64,000 nucleotides of DNA from JAWXUU01 sp044426045 (GTDB lineage Bacteria; Bacillota; Clostridia; Christensenellales; CAMQZB01): positions 1 to 64,000 of the forward strand of contig JAWXUX010000006.1 of NCBI GenBank assembly GCA_044426045.1, given 5' to 3'. The first letter of the stretch is position 1; every line of letters begins with the position of its first letter. The notes under the pieces were generated by a model. That model did not search any database. It saw only the letters and a program-made list of their open reading frames with translations, and was not told where the DNA came from. The position numbers were made by a program, and so were the translations under genes. This document shows, one piece after another, positions 18,216 through 27,361 of this stretch.

Positions 18216-18752
18216 CTAAAAATTCGGCGGTGAACTCACCCAGATGATTTTGGCATCTTCGCTTCCGGCACATTCCATCGAGTGGATTTTGTCACATTCA
18301 TAATAAAACGATTCGCCTTTTTTTACGATATAGCTTTTGCTTCCGAGTGTGATTTTTATTCTGCCTTTCAACACATATCCGAACTCCTCACCTTCGTGGG
18401 GCATGTCGTCTTGTTTTTGCGAGCCTTTTTTGATTACCATAAGGATTGGCTCCATTGTGTTTTTTTGCGAATTAGGCACAAGCCAAGTGAGTTTCGCTTC
18501 ATCCGTTTCCTTCACGATGAAGGCATCTTCCGAAAACACAACCCGCTCATCTTTGCCCGCGTTTTCAAAAAACTCGCTGAGATCACTTCCAAGTGCCGCA
18601 AGAATATCTGAAAGCGTCGCAATTGACGGACTGGTTAGGTCGTTTTCAAGCTGTGAAATATACCCCTTTGTTATCTCGCATCTATCGGCAAGTTCCTCTT
18701 GGGTTAGTCCAAGCGAAAGACGCATTTGTTTGATTTTGATACCGATTTCCAT
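18216..18752 (-). CDS. HTH-cupin transcriptional regulator of the polyamine operon (PuuR-like)
   Basis: 178 residues. The N-terminal XRE HTH is about residues 5-60 (MRLSLGLTQEELADRCEITKGYISQLE). The C-terminal cupin is about residues 105-175 with HEGEEFGYVLKGRIKITLG and KGESFYYECDKIHSMEC. Members of this family often head pot operons in Firmicutes and respond to polyamines. Upstream is an array of four identical-format palindromes at 31-32 base spacing, a likely operator. It transcribes toward potABCD. Confidence 0.85.
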   Translation of the reverse strand: MEIGIKIKQMRLSLGLTQEELADRCEITKGYISQLENDLTSPSIATLSDILAALGSDLSEFFENAGKDERVVFSEDAFIVKETDEAKLTWLVPNSQKNTMEPILMVIKKGSQKQDDMPHEGEEFGYVLKGRIKITLGSKSYIVKKGESFYYECDKIHSMECAGSEDAKIIWVSSPPNF

Positions 18753-18829
18753 TATTTACCCCTATTTTTATAAAAATGCAACGATTTTGCATTTATGTGT
18801 GCATATTTTGCAATATAAGTGCGTATTTC

Positions 18830-18938
18830 TAAACTTTTTGTTTAACAAGTTACGCAAAAATAAACTTTTTGTTTAATAGATGTAGTAAATTTAAACTTAA
18901 AGTTTACTAGGTTTAGCCATGAATAAACCAAAAGTTTA
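18830..18938 (-). promoter_or_regulatory. Array of four phased 15-bp operator palindromes
   Basis: TAAAC-N5-GTTTA occurs at 18830-18844, 18861-18875, 18892-18906 and 18924-18938, with a half-site TAAAC at 18946-18950. Start-to-start spacing is 31, 31 and 32 bases, about three helical turns, so the sites face the same side of the DNA. They lie between the promoter at 18962-18990 and the regulator gene, in what would be its leader. Confidence 0.75.
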
Positions 18939-18961
18939 GCATTACTAAACTTACAAGGGAT

Positions 18962-18990
18962 ATTTTATACTATTTGTCATAAAAAGTCAA
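18962..18990 (-). promoter_or_regulatory. Promoter of the HTH-cupin regulator
   Basis: On the minus strand TTGACT (18990-18985), a 17-base spacer and TAAAAT (18967-18962). Transcription would start just before the operator array, leaving a leader of about 200 bases before the regulator start at 18752. Confidence 0.6.
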
Positions 18991-19040
18991 TTATTTAAAC
19001 CATCATTTTTGGTACTTTCGGAATTTTGGGGCATTTTTTT

Positions 19041-19379
19041 TGCACGCATTGGCGGGGTGATTAGCGAGCGGTTTAGCAACGCTGTTTTTTAAGGTGAAAG
19101 GTGAAAGGTGAAAGGTGAAAGGTGCGGTAGGCACTCGCTACGCTCGTGCACCCCATTTGAATTTGGGCAGTAAAATAGGAACGCCCCTATTAAAATAGTT
19201 ACGCCCCTAGTAAAATAGGAACGCTCCTATTTGAATAGTTACGTTCCTACCACTAGTCACAAATATAATTGAAAAGCACAAGGGCAAAGCCCGCGTGCAT
19301 TACCACACCTTCCACCTTTCACCTTTCACCTTTCACCTCAAAAACAGCGTCGCAAAACCCTCCGCTCCCTCAAAACCCC
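19041..19379. repeat. Heptamer-bracketed palindromic element, copy D
   Basis: Outer imperfect inverted repeats (left about 19041-19090, right about 19336-19379; GCACGC, GAGCGG and GCAACGCTGTTTTT blocks) surround GGTGAAA and TTTCACC arrays and the two GCAC..GTGC hairpins. The core differs from other copies. It holds four tandem variants of an AATAGGAACGCTCCTA / AATAGTTACGCCCCTA block at about 19165-19252. It lies upstream of the polyamine regulator and downstream of the deacetylase. Confidence 0.8.
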
Positions 19380-19389
19380 AAGCGTGCCA

Positions 19390-20601
19390 TCACTCCCTTC
19401 TCCCTCTCACCCCTTCATCAATCACAAGTTTTGGGTCGAAATAGTTATCAATCACACCGTTTTCGCTTCTGAGGGTCACGCCATCAAGTGAGCACCTATC
19501 CATGAAAAGGTATTTATCGTCCCCTGAAAATGGCAGATATGAATAAAATGGCTTTGTGCCAACCCCCAAAAATACTTTGAATCCAGCATTCACCAAGGCT
19601 TTGTGTTTTTCGCTTGTCACATTTTCCCCGTTCACATTTTCCGAAATCACCCACTCGCCATAGGGATAAACATAAAGGTCGGTTTCCCCCACAATGCTTT
19701 CAACTTGGTTTTTCCACTTTGAAACATCGCTTGCAAACTTTTCATCTGAAACGCTTTTCATGTGCCCGTGGGCAAAGCTGTGGGAAGCAAACTGCCAACC
19801 GCTGTTTTTCAAAAACGCCACGACCTCTTTCGCCTTTGAAATTTCACTCTCACGATTTTCGCTGCCCTCTTGCGTGCGATAGCCAAGAATTCCCGAAAAA
19901 CCCGTGAGACACATAATCCCCCTTGCCCCCTCAAAAGAAAAATCGGGGTGACTTTGAATAAAACTTTCCAAAATGCACACAAACTCGTTATCAAATGAAA
20001 CCCCCGCCCCAAAAGTTTCCGCGCCAATTTTGCCGTTTTCAATAACCAACCTATCCGCCATGCCTTTTCCGCTTTTGTTTGGGTCATAAACCACATCATC
20101 AAAGCTGAGCACAAGTGGCTTTTTCCCTTCTGGAAACAAAAACGCTTTCTTTTTTGCTTTGCCGTCAACGATTTCATAAGTGTCGCGAATATCGCAAAGC
20201 ACGTAGTTATTTTCATATAAAAGTGTCAAAATCTTTTTAAACTCGCTTGCGACCAAACAATCGGCATCATAATGCACCGCCATATCGTTTGACGCGCGAA
20301 AAGCAATGTCGGGATTCGCGACAAGGCAATGGGTGAAAAGATGAATCACTTCACCATTATATAAGGCGAGGGAATTCCCGCTTGTTTCCAACGCTTGTGA
20401 AACATTTATTTCCGCCGTTGCTATTGCCACGCCTTCTGCCGTTTCCGCCGTTTCCACCGTTTCCGCCGTTTCCGTCCTTCCTAGCGGCACTGTTTCCAAT
20501 GCAAACGCTTGATTGTTTGCAAGCTCGCTCACAACCGATAACAACATGCAAAAAATAATCATCCAAATAACACAGCTACAAAATAACTTCTTTTTCGACA
20601 T
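19390..20601 (-). CDS. Secreted polysaccharide deacetylase (NodB-like)
   Basis: 403 residues. An N-terminal signal/anchor segment (about residues 5-35) is followed by a short Thr/Glu/Ala repeat (TAETVETAETAE, about 43-56). The catalytic domain shows the NodB motifs in order: LSFDDVVYDP (first Asp pair), SHSFAHGHMK (the two zinc His) and YPYGE. Likely removes N-acetyl groups from an extracytoplasmic polysaccharide or peptidoglycan, at the outer face of the membrane. GGGAGGG precedes the ATG. The DD-x-x-Y insert differs from the classic TFDDG, so the substrate is uncertain. Confidence 0.85.
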   Translation of the reverse strand: MSKKKLFCSCVIWMIIFCMLLSVVSELANNQAFALETVPLGRTETAETVETAETAEGVAIATAEINVSQALETSGNSLALYNGEVIHLFTHCLVANPDIAFRASNDMAVHYDADCLVASEFKKILTLLYENNYVLCDIRDTYEIVDGKAKKKAFLFPEGKKPLVLSFDDVVYDPNKSGKGMADRLVIENGKIGAETFGAGVSFDNEFVCILESFIQSHPDFSFEGARGIMCLTGFSGILGYRTQEGSENRESEISKAKEVVAFLKNSGWQFASHSFAHGHMKSVSDEKFASDVSKWKNQVESIVGETDLYVYPYGEWVISENVNGENVTSEKHKALVNAGFKVFLGVGTKPFYSYLPFSGDDKYLFMDRCSLDGVTLRSENGVIDNYFDPKLVIDEGVRGRRE

Positions 20602-20704
20602 AATACCCTCCCTCTAACACTCATAAACTGATTTTTACTTTACAATATTCTGCCCAATACCGCAAAAAAATCTATAATAATATCAAAAAAATTCATAATT
20701 ATTG

Positions 20705-20733
20705 TAGACATTTCAATTAAATTAGTGTATGAT
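20705..20733 (+). promoter_or_regulatory. Promoter for the DUF1934-rho pair
   Basis: TAGACA (20705-20710), a 17-base spacer, TATGAT (20728-20733). A GGGCACTTCT repeat (20743-20752) and a small hairpin GAGGG-AAAAT-CCCTC (20774-20788) lie in the leader before the start at 20803. Confidence 0.55.
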
Positions 20734-20802
20734 ACTGTCATAGGGCACTTCTGAAAATTTTAAATTATATTGCGAGGGAAAATCCCTCAAAGATTATGGT
20801 GT

Positions 20803-21201
20803 ATGGAAAATATTAAAATTAGAATTTCTTCACTCGTTGACGGCACTCCGTGGCTTTTTAATGGCGAAGGTACAAAGCAAATACAAAATGGAAAAACAAT
20901 ACTTGATGCGGTGGAATATATCGAAGAGCAAAAAGTGTTGCACCACATTGAAATTTCACAAAAAAAGGTGAAAGTTTCTCGTTTTTTCACGGGGGCAACT
21001 CATCTTGAATTTTTCGAAAACAAAAAGGGTGACGTTTTTATATCCACAGAATACGGCAGTTTTCAAGGAAAAACAATCACAAAAGCATTTTCCGTTAAAG
21101 AAAATGCGTCCGCGGGCGTTGCTACTCTTGAATACAACACCGATTTTGATGACAAAAACGCAAGCGTTAAAAAAATTCAAATTTCATACCGCATTATCTA
21201 G
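20803..21201 (+). CDS. DUF1934 (YwiB-like) beta-barrel protein
   Basis: 132 residues from ATG at 20803, with only a weak upstream site. The pattern of alternating beta-strands, VSRFFTGATHLEFFENKKGDVFISTEYGSFQGKT and the closing LEYNTDFDDKNASVKKIQISYRI, agrees with the DUF1934/YwiB lipocalin-like family, usually about 140 residues and often near translation or wall genes in Firmicutes. Cytoplasmic. No catalytic residue is known. It precedes rho by 240 bases. Confidence 0.7.
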   Translation: MENIKIRISSLVDGTPWLFNGEGTKQIQNGKTILDAVEYIEEQKVLHHIEISQKKVKVSRFFTGATHLEFFENKKGDVFISTEYGSFQGKTITKAFSVKENASAGVATLEYNTDFDDKNASVKKIQISYRII

Positions 21202-21278
21202 CAGGCAAAAAACTTTAACACAAAACTTACGGGCACTTCCAAAAATCAATTTTGTATATTTTTTAATTTTTGACATAT

Positions 21279-21441
21279 ACATTATATATACAATTATATA
21301 TACAATTATATATACATACAAAATATGCACTATTTGGGTGAAATTCAATAATTTTAACACAAAATTATTTTAAAGGGCACTTCTAAACAATTAATACTAT
21401 TATATTTTGCAGTCACGTTTGACTGCATTTGGAGAAAATGA
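21279..21441 (+). promoter_or_regulatory. Leader region of rho with AT repeats and hairpin
   Basis: Three tandem TTATATATACAA-type units (about 21283-21320), a GGGCACTTCTAAA repeat (21375-21387) and a hairpin TGCAGTC-ACGTTT-GACTGCA (about 21408-21427), all just ahead of the GGAG ribosome site (21431-21434). rho leaders are often autoregulated. This hairpin is a candidate, not a proven element. Confidence 0.4.
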
Positions 21442-23121
21442 ATGAATAAAGAAATCAGCAAAATTTTGAATGAAAGCAGTATTTTCACACTTCGTGATTT
21501 TGGCTCGTTCATTGGGGTCACAAACTCCTCTGGCGTGAAAAAAGATGTGCTTATCAATTCAATTATCGAGGTTTTGGATACACCAACCTTTCAAGAAGGG
21601 TCAAAAAAAGGCAGAAAGCACATGACTGGGCTTCGCGGTCTTCTTGACAAACTTTCGGAATTTGACGAATTCAAACCGCAAAAAGAGATGTATGAAGAAT
21701 ACCGACAAATTGAATCGGAAGCAAAACAGCTGAAAGAAAACTACCAATCAAATATGCTTGGCAAAAAAGCAGAAGCCACAAAAAAGCAATCGCCAAAAGC
21801 AGAAGCAACTTCACAAGAACAATCCGCCGAAACAAAAAGCGAGCTTGAAATTTTCGTTTCACAAACATTTGTTCTTGACGGAGAAGACGAAAAGCCAACA
21901 AAAGCAGTTGACCACAACGGTATTGAATTTGTTCCGTCGCAAAAAATCCTTTCGGAAAGCATTCCGCTTATTCCAACGGATGAACCGGCAATGGTTGCCG
22001 ATGTTGAATCAAAAGTCACAACTCAAACCGAATGTGAGGGATATTTGGAAGTTATTCCCGATAAAGGATTTGGATTTATCCGCACGGGCGAATTTGATGT
22101 TTATATTTCCGGCGCGCTTATAAACAAAATGTGTTTGAAAGCGGGAGATTTTGTCAAAGCACTTTATTCCGAACGCTCACCTGGCAAATACGCAGCATTC
22201 TTTATCAAAGGCGTGAACAGAAAAAGCGTTGACGATGCATTCAAACGTGTTTCTTTCGAAAACTTGCGTGCAACTTTCCCGACCGAAAAATTCAATATGA
22301 TTTCCGACGATAACGCCGTTCGTGCAATCGATTTGTTTGCACCGATTGGCAAAGGTCAACGTGCACTTATCGTTTCACCGCCAAAATCAGGCAAAACAAC
22401 AATCATAAAAAATCTTGCAAAAGCAATCAAAGCGGGCAATCCTGAAACTAAGATTTTCATACTTCTTATCGACGAACGCCCCGAAGAAGTGACTGATATG
22501 CAAGTTGCCGATTGCGGTGATGTTGTGTTTTCCGCATTCGACGACAAACCCGACCGCCACATCAAGATTGCAATCGCACTCCTTGAAAAAGCAAAACGCC
22601 TTGTTGAAAATGGCGAAGATGTCGTTATTCTTATGGACAGCTTAACGCGATTTGCAAGAGCCGTGAACATGAGCGTTATAAATTCATCAAGATCGCTTTC
22701 GGGCGGTATGGATGCTTCGGCACTTCAAACGGTGAAAACTTTCTTTGGCAGTGGCAGAAACACTTCAGACGGTGGCTCGCTCACACTTATTGCAACAGCA
22801 CTTGTCGACACAAACTCAAAAATGGACGATTTGATTTTCGAAGAATTCAAAGGCACAGGCAACTGTGAAGTCGTGCTTGACAGATCACTTTCTGAAAAAC
22901 GTATCTTCCCAGCCATCGATATCAACAAATCGGGAACAAGAAGGGACGAACTGCTCTTTTCAGCTGAAGATTACACCAGCGTTTCTACACTCAGAAAATA
23001 CCTTGCAACAAAACAACGCAGTGGCATGGAAAATGTTATTGAACTTTTTGACAAAATCAAAACCAACGATGAGCTTTTAAAAAGGCTACCACTTCTTTTT
23101 GACGCGTTGAAAAAGAAATAA
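21442..23121 (+). CDS. rho: Transcription termination factor Rho
   Basis: 559 residues. N-terminal SAP-like Rho domain (about 1-60), a low-complexity Lys/Gln/Ala/Glu insert (about 85-150) that is longer than in E. coli Rho, the RNA-binding cold-shock-type domain (GYLEVIPDKGFGFIRTGEFDVYIS, about 200-265), then the RecA-type hexameric ATPase with Walker A SPPKSGKTT (about 312-320), Walker B VVILMDSLTRFARA and LLIDERPEEVTDM. Terminates untranslated RNA. Start ATG at 21442 uses GGAG seven bases upstream. Confidence 0.97.
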   Translation: MNKEISKILNESSIFTLRDFGSFIGVTNSSGVKKDVLINSIIEVLDTPTFQEGSKKGRKHMTGLRGLLDKLSEFDEFKPQKEMYEEYRQIESEAKQLKENYQSNMLGKKAEATKKQSPKAEATSQEQSAETKSELEIFVSQTFVLDGEDEKPTKAVDHNGIEFVPSQKILSESIPLIPTDEPAMVADVESKVTTQTECEGYLEVIPDKGFGFIRTGEFDVYISGALINKMCLKAGDFVKALYSERSPGKYAAFFIKGVNRKSVDDAFKRVSFENLRATFPTEKFNMISDDNAVRAIDLFAPIGKGQRALIVSPPKSGKTTIIKNLAKAIKAGNPETKIFILLIDERPEEVTDMQVADCGDVVFSAFDDKPDRHIKIAIALLEKAKRLVENGEDVVILMDSLTRFARAVNMSVINSSRSLSGGMDASALQTVKTFFGSGRNTSDGGSLTLIATALVDTNSKMDDLIFEEFKGTGNCEVVLDRSLSEKRIFPAIDINKSGTRRDELLFSAEDYTSVSTLRKYLATKQRSGMENVIELFDKIKTNDELLKRLPLLFDALKKK

Positions 23122-23162
23122 AGTTGCAAATTTAATCACAAAATCAATAAAAAAATAACAAA

Positions 23163-23186
23163 GGCGTACCAAAAGGTGCGTCTTTT
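23163..23186 (+). terminator. Terminator after rho
   Basis: GGCGTACC-AAAA-GGTGCGTC hairpin (two G-T pairs) followed by TTTT. Confidence 0.6.
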
Positions 23187-23192
23187 GATTAG

Positions 23193-23381
23193 TTAAGGTC
23201 ACTTCTAAAAAGTCTTAACTCAAATCTTAATTCCCAAAAAAGGCTTGATTTTCAGGTAGTTCGCTACGCTCGTAACACAAAATTTCTAGAAAAACGTCCA
23301 GTTTTACGTCGAAATTCTGCAAAAAATACGCACTTTTTTTGAAATCAATCTTTGGTCAATACTTTTTAGAAGTGCCCTTAA
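23193..23381. mobile_element. MITE-like inverted-repeat element, 189 bp
   Basis: Terminal inverted repeats of 21 bases match at 20 positions: TTAAGGTCACTTCTAAAAAG (23193-23212) plus T on the left and its near-perfect complement at 23361-23381. The interior has no open frame. The element resembles a passively mobilised miniature transposon with TTAA ends. Sequence related to its interior and ends appears inside the excisionase-like genes at 61327-61466 and 43230-43310. Confidence 0.75.
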
Positions 23382-23478
23382 TTTTAAAAAAGAATTTATT
23401 TTTCATTTTTGTCGACGTTTTTTGCAAAAATTTACTTGTTAAAATCTTAACTTTTATGGATTTTTTTGCAAAAACCCC

Positions 23479-23507
23479 TAGTCAAAAATGTTTTCTTGTG
23501 ATATAAT
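23479..23507 (+). promoter_or_regulatory. Promoter of fba
   Basis: Extended -10 TGATATAAT with TATAAT at 23502-23507 and a weak TAGTCA -35 (23479-23484) at 17-base spacing, about 57 bases before the start codon. Confidence 0.7.
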
Positions 23508-23563
23508 ATAAAAGATATGGGGAAAGTTCCCCAGAATGATTTAAAACATGGAGGAAAATAATT

Positions 23564-24499
23564 ATGCCATTGGTTAACACTAAGGAAATGTTCGCAAAAG
23601 CTTACGCGGGCGGATATGCAATCGGCGCGTTCAATGTGAACAACATGGAAACTCTTCAAGGTATCGTTGAGGCTTGTAAAATCAACAACGCACCTGTTAT
23701 CTTGCAAGCTTCTTCAGGCGCAATCAAATATGCAAACCCAACATATCTCGTTGCTATGGTTAAAGCAGCTGTGGAAGAAACTGGTCTTCCAATCGCCCTT
23801 CACCTTGATCACGGCGACAGCTTTGAACTTTGCAAAGAATGTATCGACAACGGATTCACTTCTGTTATGATCGACGCTTCACATCACTCTTTTGAAGGAA
23901 ACATTGAAGTCACTAAAAAAGTGGTTGAATATGCCCACGCAAGAGGCGTAACTGTTGAAGCTGAACTTGGCAGACTTGCTGGTATTGAAGATGACGTTAA
24001 CGTTACAGCTGACGACGCACAATACACTAACCCTGCTGAAGTTGAAGAATTCGTTACTAAAACTGGCGTTGACTCTCTTGCAATCGCAATCGGAACAAGC
24101 CACGGCGCATTCAAATTCAAACCTGGCACAAAACCACAACTTCGTTTCGACATCTTGGAAGAAGTTTCAAAAAGACTTCCAGGCTTCCCAATCGTGCTTC
24201 ACGGCGCATCATCAGTTCCACAAAACTATGTGAAAATGATCAACGATAACGGCGGTTATATGCCTGATGCTATCGGTATTCCAGAAGAAATGTTGAGACA
24301 AGCATCTTCAATGGCTGTTTGCAAAATCAACATCGATTCAGACCTTCGCGTGACTTTCACTGGCACAATCAGAAAACACTTTGCAGAAAACCCAGGTCAC
24401 TTCGACCCACGTCAATACTGCGGTGCTGGCAGAAAAGCTATCACAGAAGTTGTTTCACACAAACTTGTGAACGTTCTTGGTTCTAACGAAAAAGCGTAG
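23564..24499 (+). CDS. fba: Class II fructose-1,6-bisphosphate aldolase
   Basis: 311 residues, the full length for the zinc enzyme that interconverts fructose-1,6-bisphosphate with dihydroxyacetone phosphate and glyceraldehyde-3-phosphate in glycolysis/gluconeogenesis. LHLDHGDSFE contains catalytic Asp82 and zinc ligand His83. IDASHHSFEGN, AELGRLAGIEDD, GTSHGAFKF and LHGASSVP are the usual metal- and phosphate-binding segments. GGAGG precedes the start. Single-gene transcript with its own promoter and strong terminator. Confidence 0.96.
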   Translation: MPLVNTKEMFAKAYAGGYAIGAFNVNNMETLQGIVEACKINNAPVILQASSGAIKYANPTYLVAMVKAAVEETGLPIALHLDHGDSFELCKECIDNGFTSVMIDASHHSFEGNIEVTKKVVEYAHARGVTVEAELGRLAGIEDDVNVTADDAQYTNPAEVEEFVTKTGVDSLAIAIGTSHGAFKFKPGTKPQLRFDILEEVSKRLPGFPIVLHGASSVPQNYVKMINDNGGYMPDAIGIPEEMLRQASSMAVCKINIDSDLRVTFTGTIRKHFAENPGHFDPRQYCGAGRKAITEVVSHKLVNVLGSNEKA

Positions 24500-24529
24500 G
24501 AATTGGCTTTTTAAGAAATAAAATAAACA

Positions 24530-24571
24530 GGGGTTCGTTTGAGTGTTTAGCTTGGACGAACCCCTTTTTTT
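24530..24571 (+). terminator. Strong terminator after fba
   Basis: Nine-base-pair stem GGGGTTCGT/ACGAACCCC (24530-24538 and 24556-24564) followed by seven T. Confidence 0.9.
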
Positions 24572-24575
24572 AAGT

Positions 24576-24900
24576 AAAAGGTGAAAGGTGAAAGGTGAAA
24601 GGGGTAAATAGGTAATAGGTAATAGGTAATAGGTAAATAGGTGAAAGGTGAAAGGTGAAAGGTGAAAGGTGTGGTAATGCACTCGCTTCGCTCGCGCTTT
24701 CTATATTTTAATTTTGGCGGGCGTTGGAGAGCGGCGCACACGTGGGGCGCCCCTACGCATTTTTATAGCTACAAACAGGTTTAGTTGTTTGTAGCTATTG
24801 TAGTTTTTATTTAATTTAGGGTGCACGGAGCGATAGCGTAGTGCCTACCACACCTTTCACCTTTCACCTTTCACCTTTCACCTTTTATCCCCTTTCACCT
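24576..24900. repeat. Heptamer-bracketed palindromic element, copy E (mixed heptamers)
   Basis: The left array switches from GGTGAAA units to GGTAATA/GGTAAATA units and back to GGTGAAA (about 24578-24672). The GGTAATGCACTCGC..GCTCGCGC hairpin, a GTAGGGGCG-type palindromic insert (about 24719-24758), an ACAAACA..TGTTTGT hairpin (about 24764-24799), the second hairpin and a TTTCACC array (24852-24884) follow. It lies between convergent fba and the acyl-CoA synthetase. Confidence 0.8.
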
Positions 24901-24975
24901 TAAAAAACTCCCCACAAAGCATACACCTTGTGGGGAATTTCTTATATAAAGCGTTTACCTATTGCATTATATCTA

Positions 24976-27249
24976 TTATTTATTTTCGGTGTTTCTGAGT
25001 TCAACACGTCTGATTTTTCCCGAAATTGTTTTTGGAAGTTCATCCATGAATTCGATAATACGTGGGTATTTATATGGTGCTGTGTGTTTTTTCACGTACT
25101 CTTGGATTTCTTTTTTGAGTTCTTCTGAAGCTTCAACGCCAGAAAGAACAATTGATGCTTTCACCACTTGACCACGAACTTCATCAGGCACGCCAGTGAC
25201 AGCGCACTCGAGAACGTACGGCAATTCCATGATAACAGATTCGATTTCAAATGGTCCGATGCGGTATCCAGATGATTTGATAAGATCGTCAATTCTGCCG
25301 ACATACCAAAGATATCCATCTTCATCTTCCCACGCCATATCGCCCGTGTGGTAGTAGCCGTCATAAAGTGCGTCTGCTGTTTTTTCAGGGTCGAGATAAT
25401 ATTCTGCAAACATACCAACAGTTTTGCCTTCTTTCACGTTGAGGCATAGTTCCCCAGGTTCGCCAAGTTTGGCAGGAGTGCCGTCGCCCGCGAGAAGTTC
25501 AACATTGTATTGTGGGTTTGGTTTGCCCATAGAGCCAGGTTTTGGAGTTGTTCCAAACAAGTTCGCAACGACAAGCGTTGTTTCAGTTTGACCAAACCCT
25601 TCGTAAAGTTCAAGACCAGTGAGCTGTTTGAATTTGTCAAACACCTCTGGGTTCAATGCTTCACCCGCAATTGATGTGTGTTTAACGCTTGAGAAGTCAT
25701 ATTTTGACAAATCTTCTTTGATAAAGAAACGATACATCGTTGGTGGTGCGCAGAAAGTTGTGATTTGATATTTTGCAATCATTGGCAAAATGTCGCTTGC
25801 TTTGAATCTGTCCATATCATATGTGAACACGCCCGCTTCACAAAGCCATTGACCGTAAAGCTTGCCCCAAACAGACTTGCCCCAACCCGTGTCGGAAATT
25901 GTGAAGTGAAGTCCGTCCTCGCGAACTTGGTGCCAATATTTGGCAGTCACAAAGTGACCAAGTGGATATGTGAAATCGTGTTCCGCAATTTTTGGATAGC
26001 TTGTTGTTCCCGATGTGAAATACATCAGCATTGGGTCAGATGAAAGGGTGTCACGCCTTGCAAACTGCTCTCTTGCAAATTCCACGCCAAGGTCGAAATT
26101 GAAATAACCTTCAGCTTCGCCACCCGCGATAAATTTGAGTTTCAAACTCGGGCAGTCCTTTTGCGCTTTGTCGATTTCATCAGTCACAACGCCTTTTGCT
26201 GTTGCAACAACGGCAGTAACGCCCGCTTTATTGAAACGATAAACGTAATCTTTTGCAAGAAGTTGGTCGGTTGCAGGGATAACCACCGCGCCGATTTTGT
26301 GAAGCGCGATAATCGCAATCCAGAATTGATAGTGACGACGAAGAACAAGCATAACTTTATCCCCGCGTTTGATACCCATTGAAAGGAAATAGTTCGCACA
26401 CTTATCAGAAAGTGTTTTCATATCCCCAAAAGTGAAGTTTCTATCTTCAAAAGTTTCAGAAACCCACATCATAGCCGTTTTATTTGGCGCTTTTTTCGCG
26501 ATTTCGTCAACTACGTCATATGCAAAGTTGAAGTTTTCTGGGATATTGAAAGAAATGCTTTTCAAACAGCCGTTCTCATCTTCTTCCCTATCAACATATT
26601 TTCTATAAACCGCATCGGCACTTGAACGCACACGCTCGGTTTTTTCAACATCAACAACCGCAGCTTTTGCAACGTCCACCGCTTCCTCTTCCATAACGAT
26701 AGCCACAAACTTAGCATCGCCACCACCAATCGCAACCATACCGTGCATGATTGAAGAGTTATAATACGCACAATCGCCAACTTCCAAAATTTCAACGTGG
26801 TCACCGATTTGGAATTTCAATCTGCCTTCAACAACATAACTCATCTCCTCGCCGCTGTGGCTTGAAAGTGGGATTTCGCCATTTGCAAGAGCTGGATCAT
26901 ATTTTGCAGTCACGATGAACGGATCGCATTTTCTGTTTTTCACGTTCGCAGCAAGGTGGTCATATTCAAACTCGCTTTCGCGCTTGAGCGGAAGACCCTC
27001 CCCCTTTCTTGTGATTTGATATTTGAAAAGCTTTGGTGCTTCACCCGAGATAAGCTCGGAAACGTCAACGGCGAACACCTTTGCGCATTTGTGCATGAAT
27101 GTATATGAAAAATCAACATCGCCATTTTCCGCTTTCAGATATTCTGCAGCTGAAATACCATGAACCTCTGCCATATATTCTGGCGTGTGACCAGTTATCT
27201 GACGAAGTTCGGCGATTCTTCTCGCTATTTCTTTAACTTGGTTTTCCAT
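24976..27249 (-). CDS. HTH-cupin / acyl-CoA synthetase fusion under T-box control
   Basis: 757 residues. Residues 1-65 form an XRE-like HTH and about 110-190 a cupin (SSHSGEEMSYVVEGRLKFQIGDH). The remainder (about 205-757) is an adenylate-forming acyl-CoA ligase with P-loop YFTSGTTSYPK, LYEGFGQTE, YYHTGDMAWEDEDGY and KTISGKIRR, closest in style to medium-chain or aromatic acid ligases. It should activate a carboxylic acid with ATP to acyl-AMP then acyl-CoA. The regulator-like N-terminus may sense the acid or retain DNA binding. AAAAGGAG precedes the ATG. A T-box leader lies directly upstream. Confidence 0.88.
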   Translation of the reverse strand: MENQVKEIARRIAELRQITGHTPEYMAEVHGISAAEYLKAENGDVDFSYTFMHKCAKVFAVDVSELISGEAPKLFKYQITRKGEGLPLKRESEFEYDHLAANVKNRKCDPFIVTAKYDPALANGEIPLSSHSGEEMSYVVEGRLKFQIGDHVEILEVGDCAYYNSSIMHGMVAIGGGDAKFVAIVMEEEAVDVAKAAVVDVEKTERVRSSADAVYRKYVDREEDENGCLKSISFNIPENFNFAYDVVDEIAKKAPNKTAMMWVSETFEDRNFTFGDMKTLSDKCANYFLSMGIKRGDKVMLVLRRHYQFWIAIIALHKIGAVVIPATDQLLAKDYVYRFNKAGVTAVVATAKGVVTDEIDKAQKDCPSLKLKFIAGGEAEGYFNFDLGVEFAREQFARRDTLSSDPMLMYFTSGTTSYPKIAEHDFTYPLGHFVTAKYWHQVREDGLHFTISDTGWGKSVWGKLYGQWLCEAGVFTYDMDRFKASDILPMIAKYQITTFCAPPTMYRFFIKEDLSKYDFSSVKHTSIAGEALNPEVFDKFKQLTGLELYEGFGQTETTLVVANLFGTTPKPGSMGKPNPQYNVELLAGDGTPAKLGEPGELCLNVKEGKTVGMFAEYYLDPEKTADALYDGYYHTGDMAWEDEDGYLWYVGRIDDLIKSSGYRIGPFEIESVIMELPYVLECAVTGVPDEVRGQVVKASIVLSGVEASEELKKEIQEYVKKHTAPYKYPRIIEFMDELPKTISGKIRRVELRNTENK

Positions 27250-27361
27250 TTTGTTACTCCTTTTGCCTGTAATTTATCCTATATTTTGGTGGATACTTTT
27301 TATAAGCACCCATAAAAGTTATAAAAACCTTTAGCCTTTTTATATTGCATTATCATTTTGG

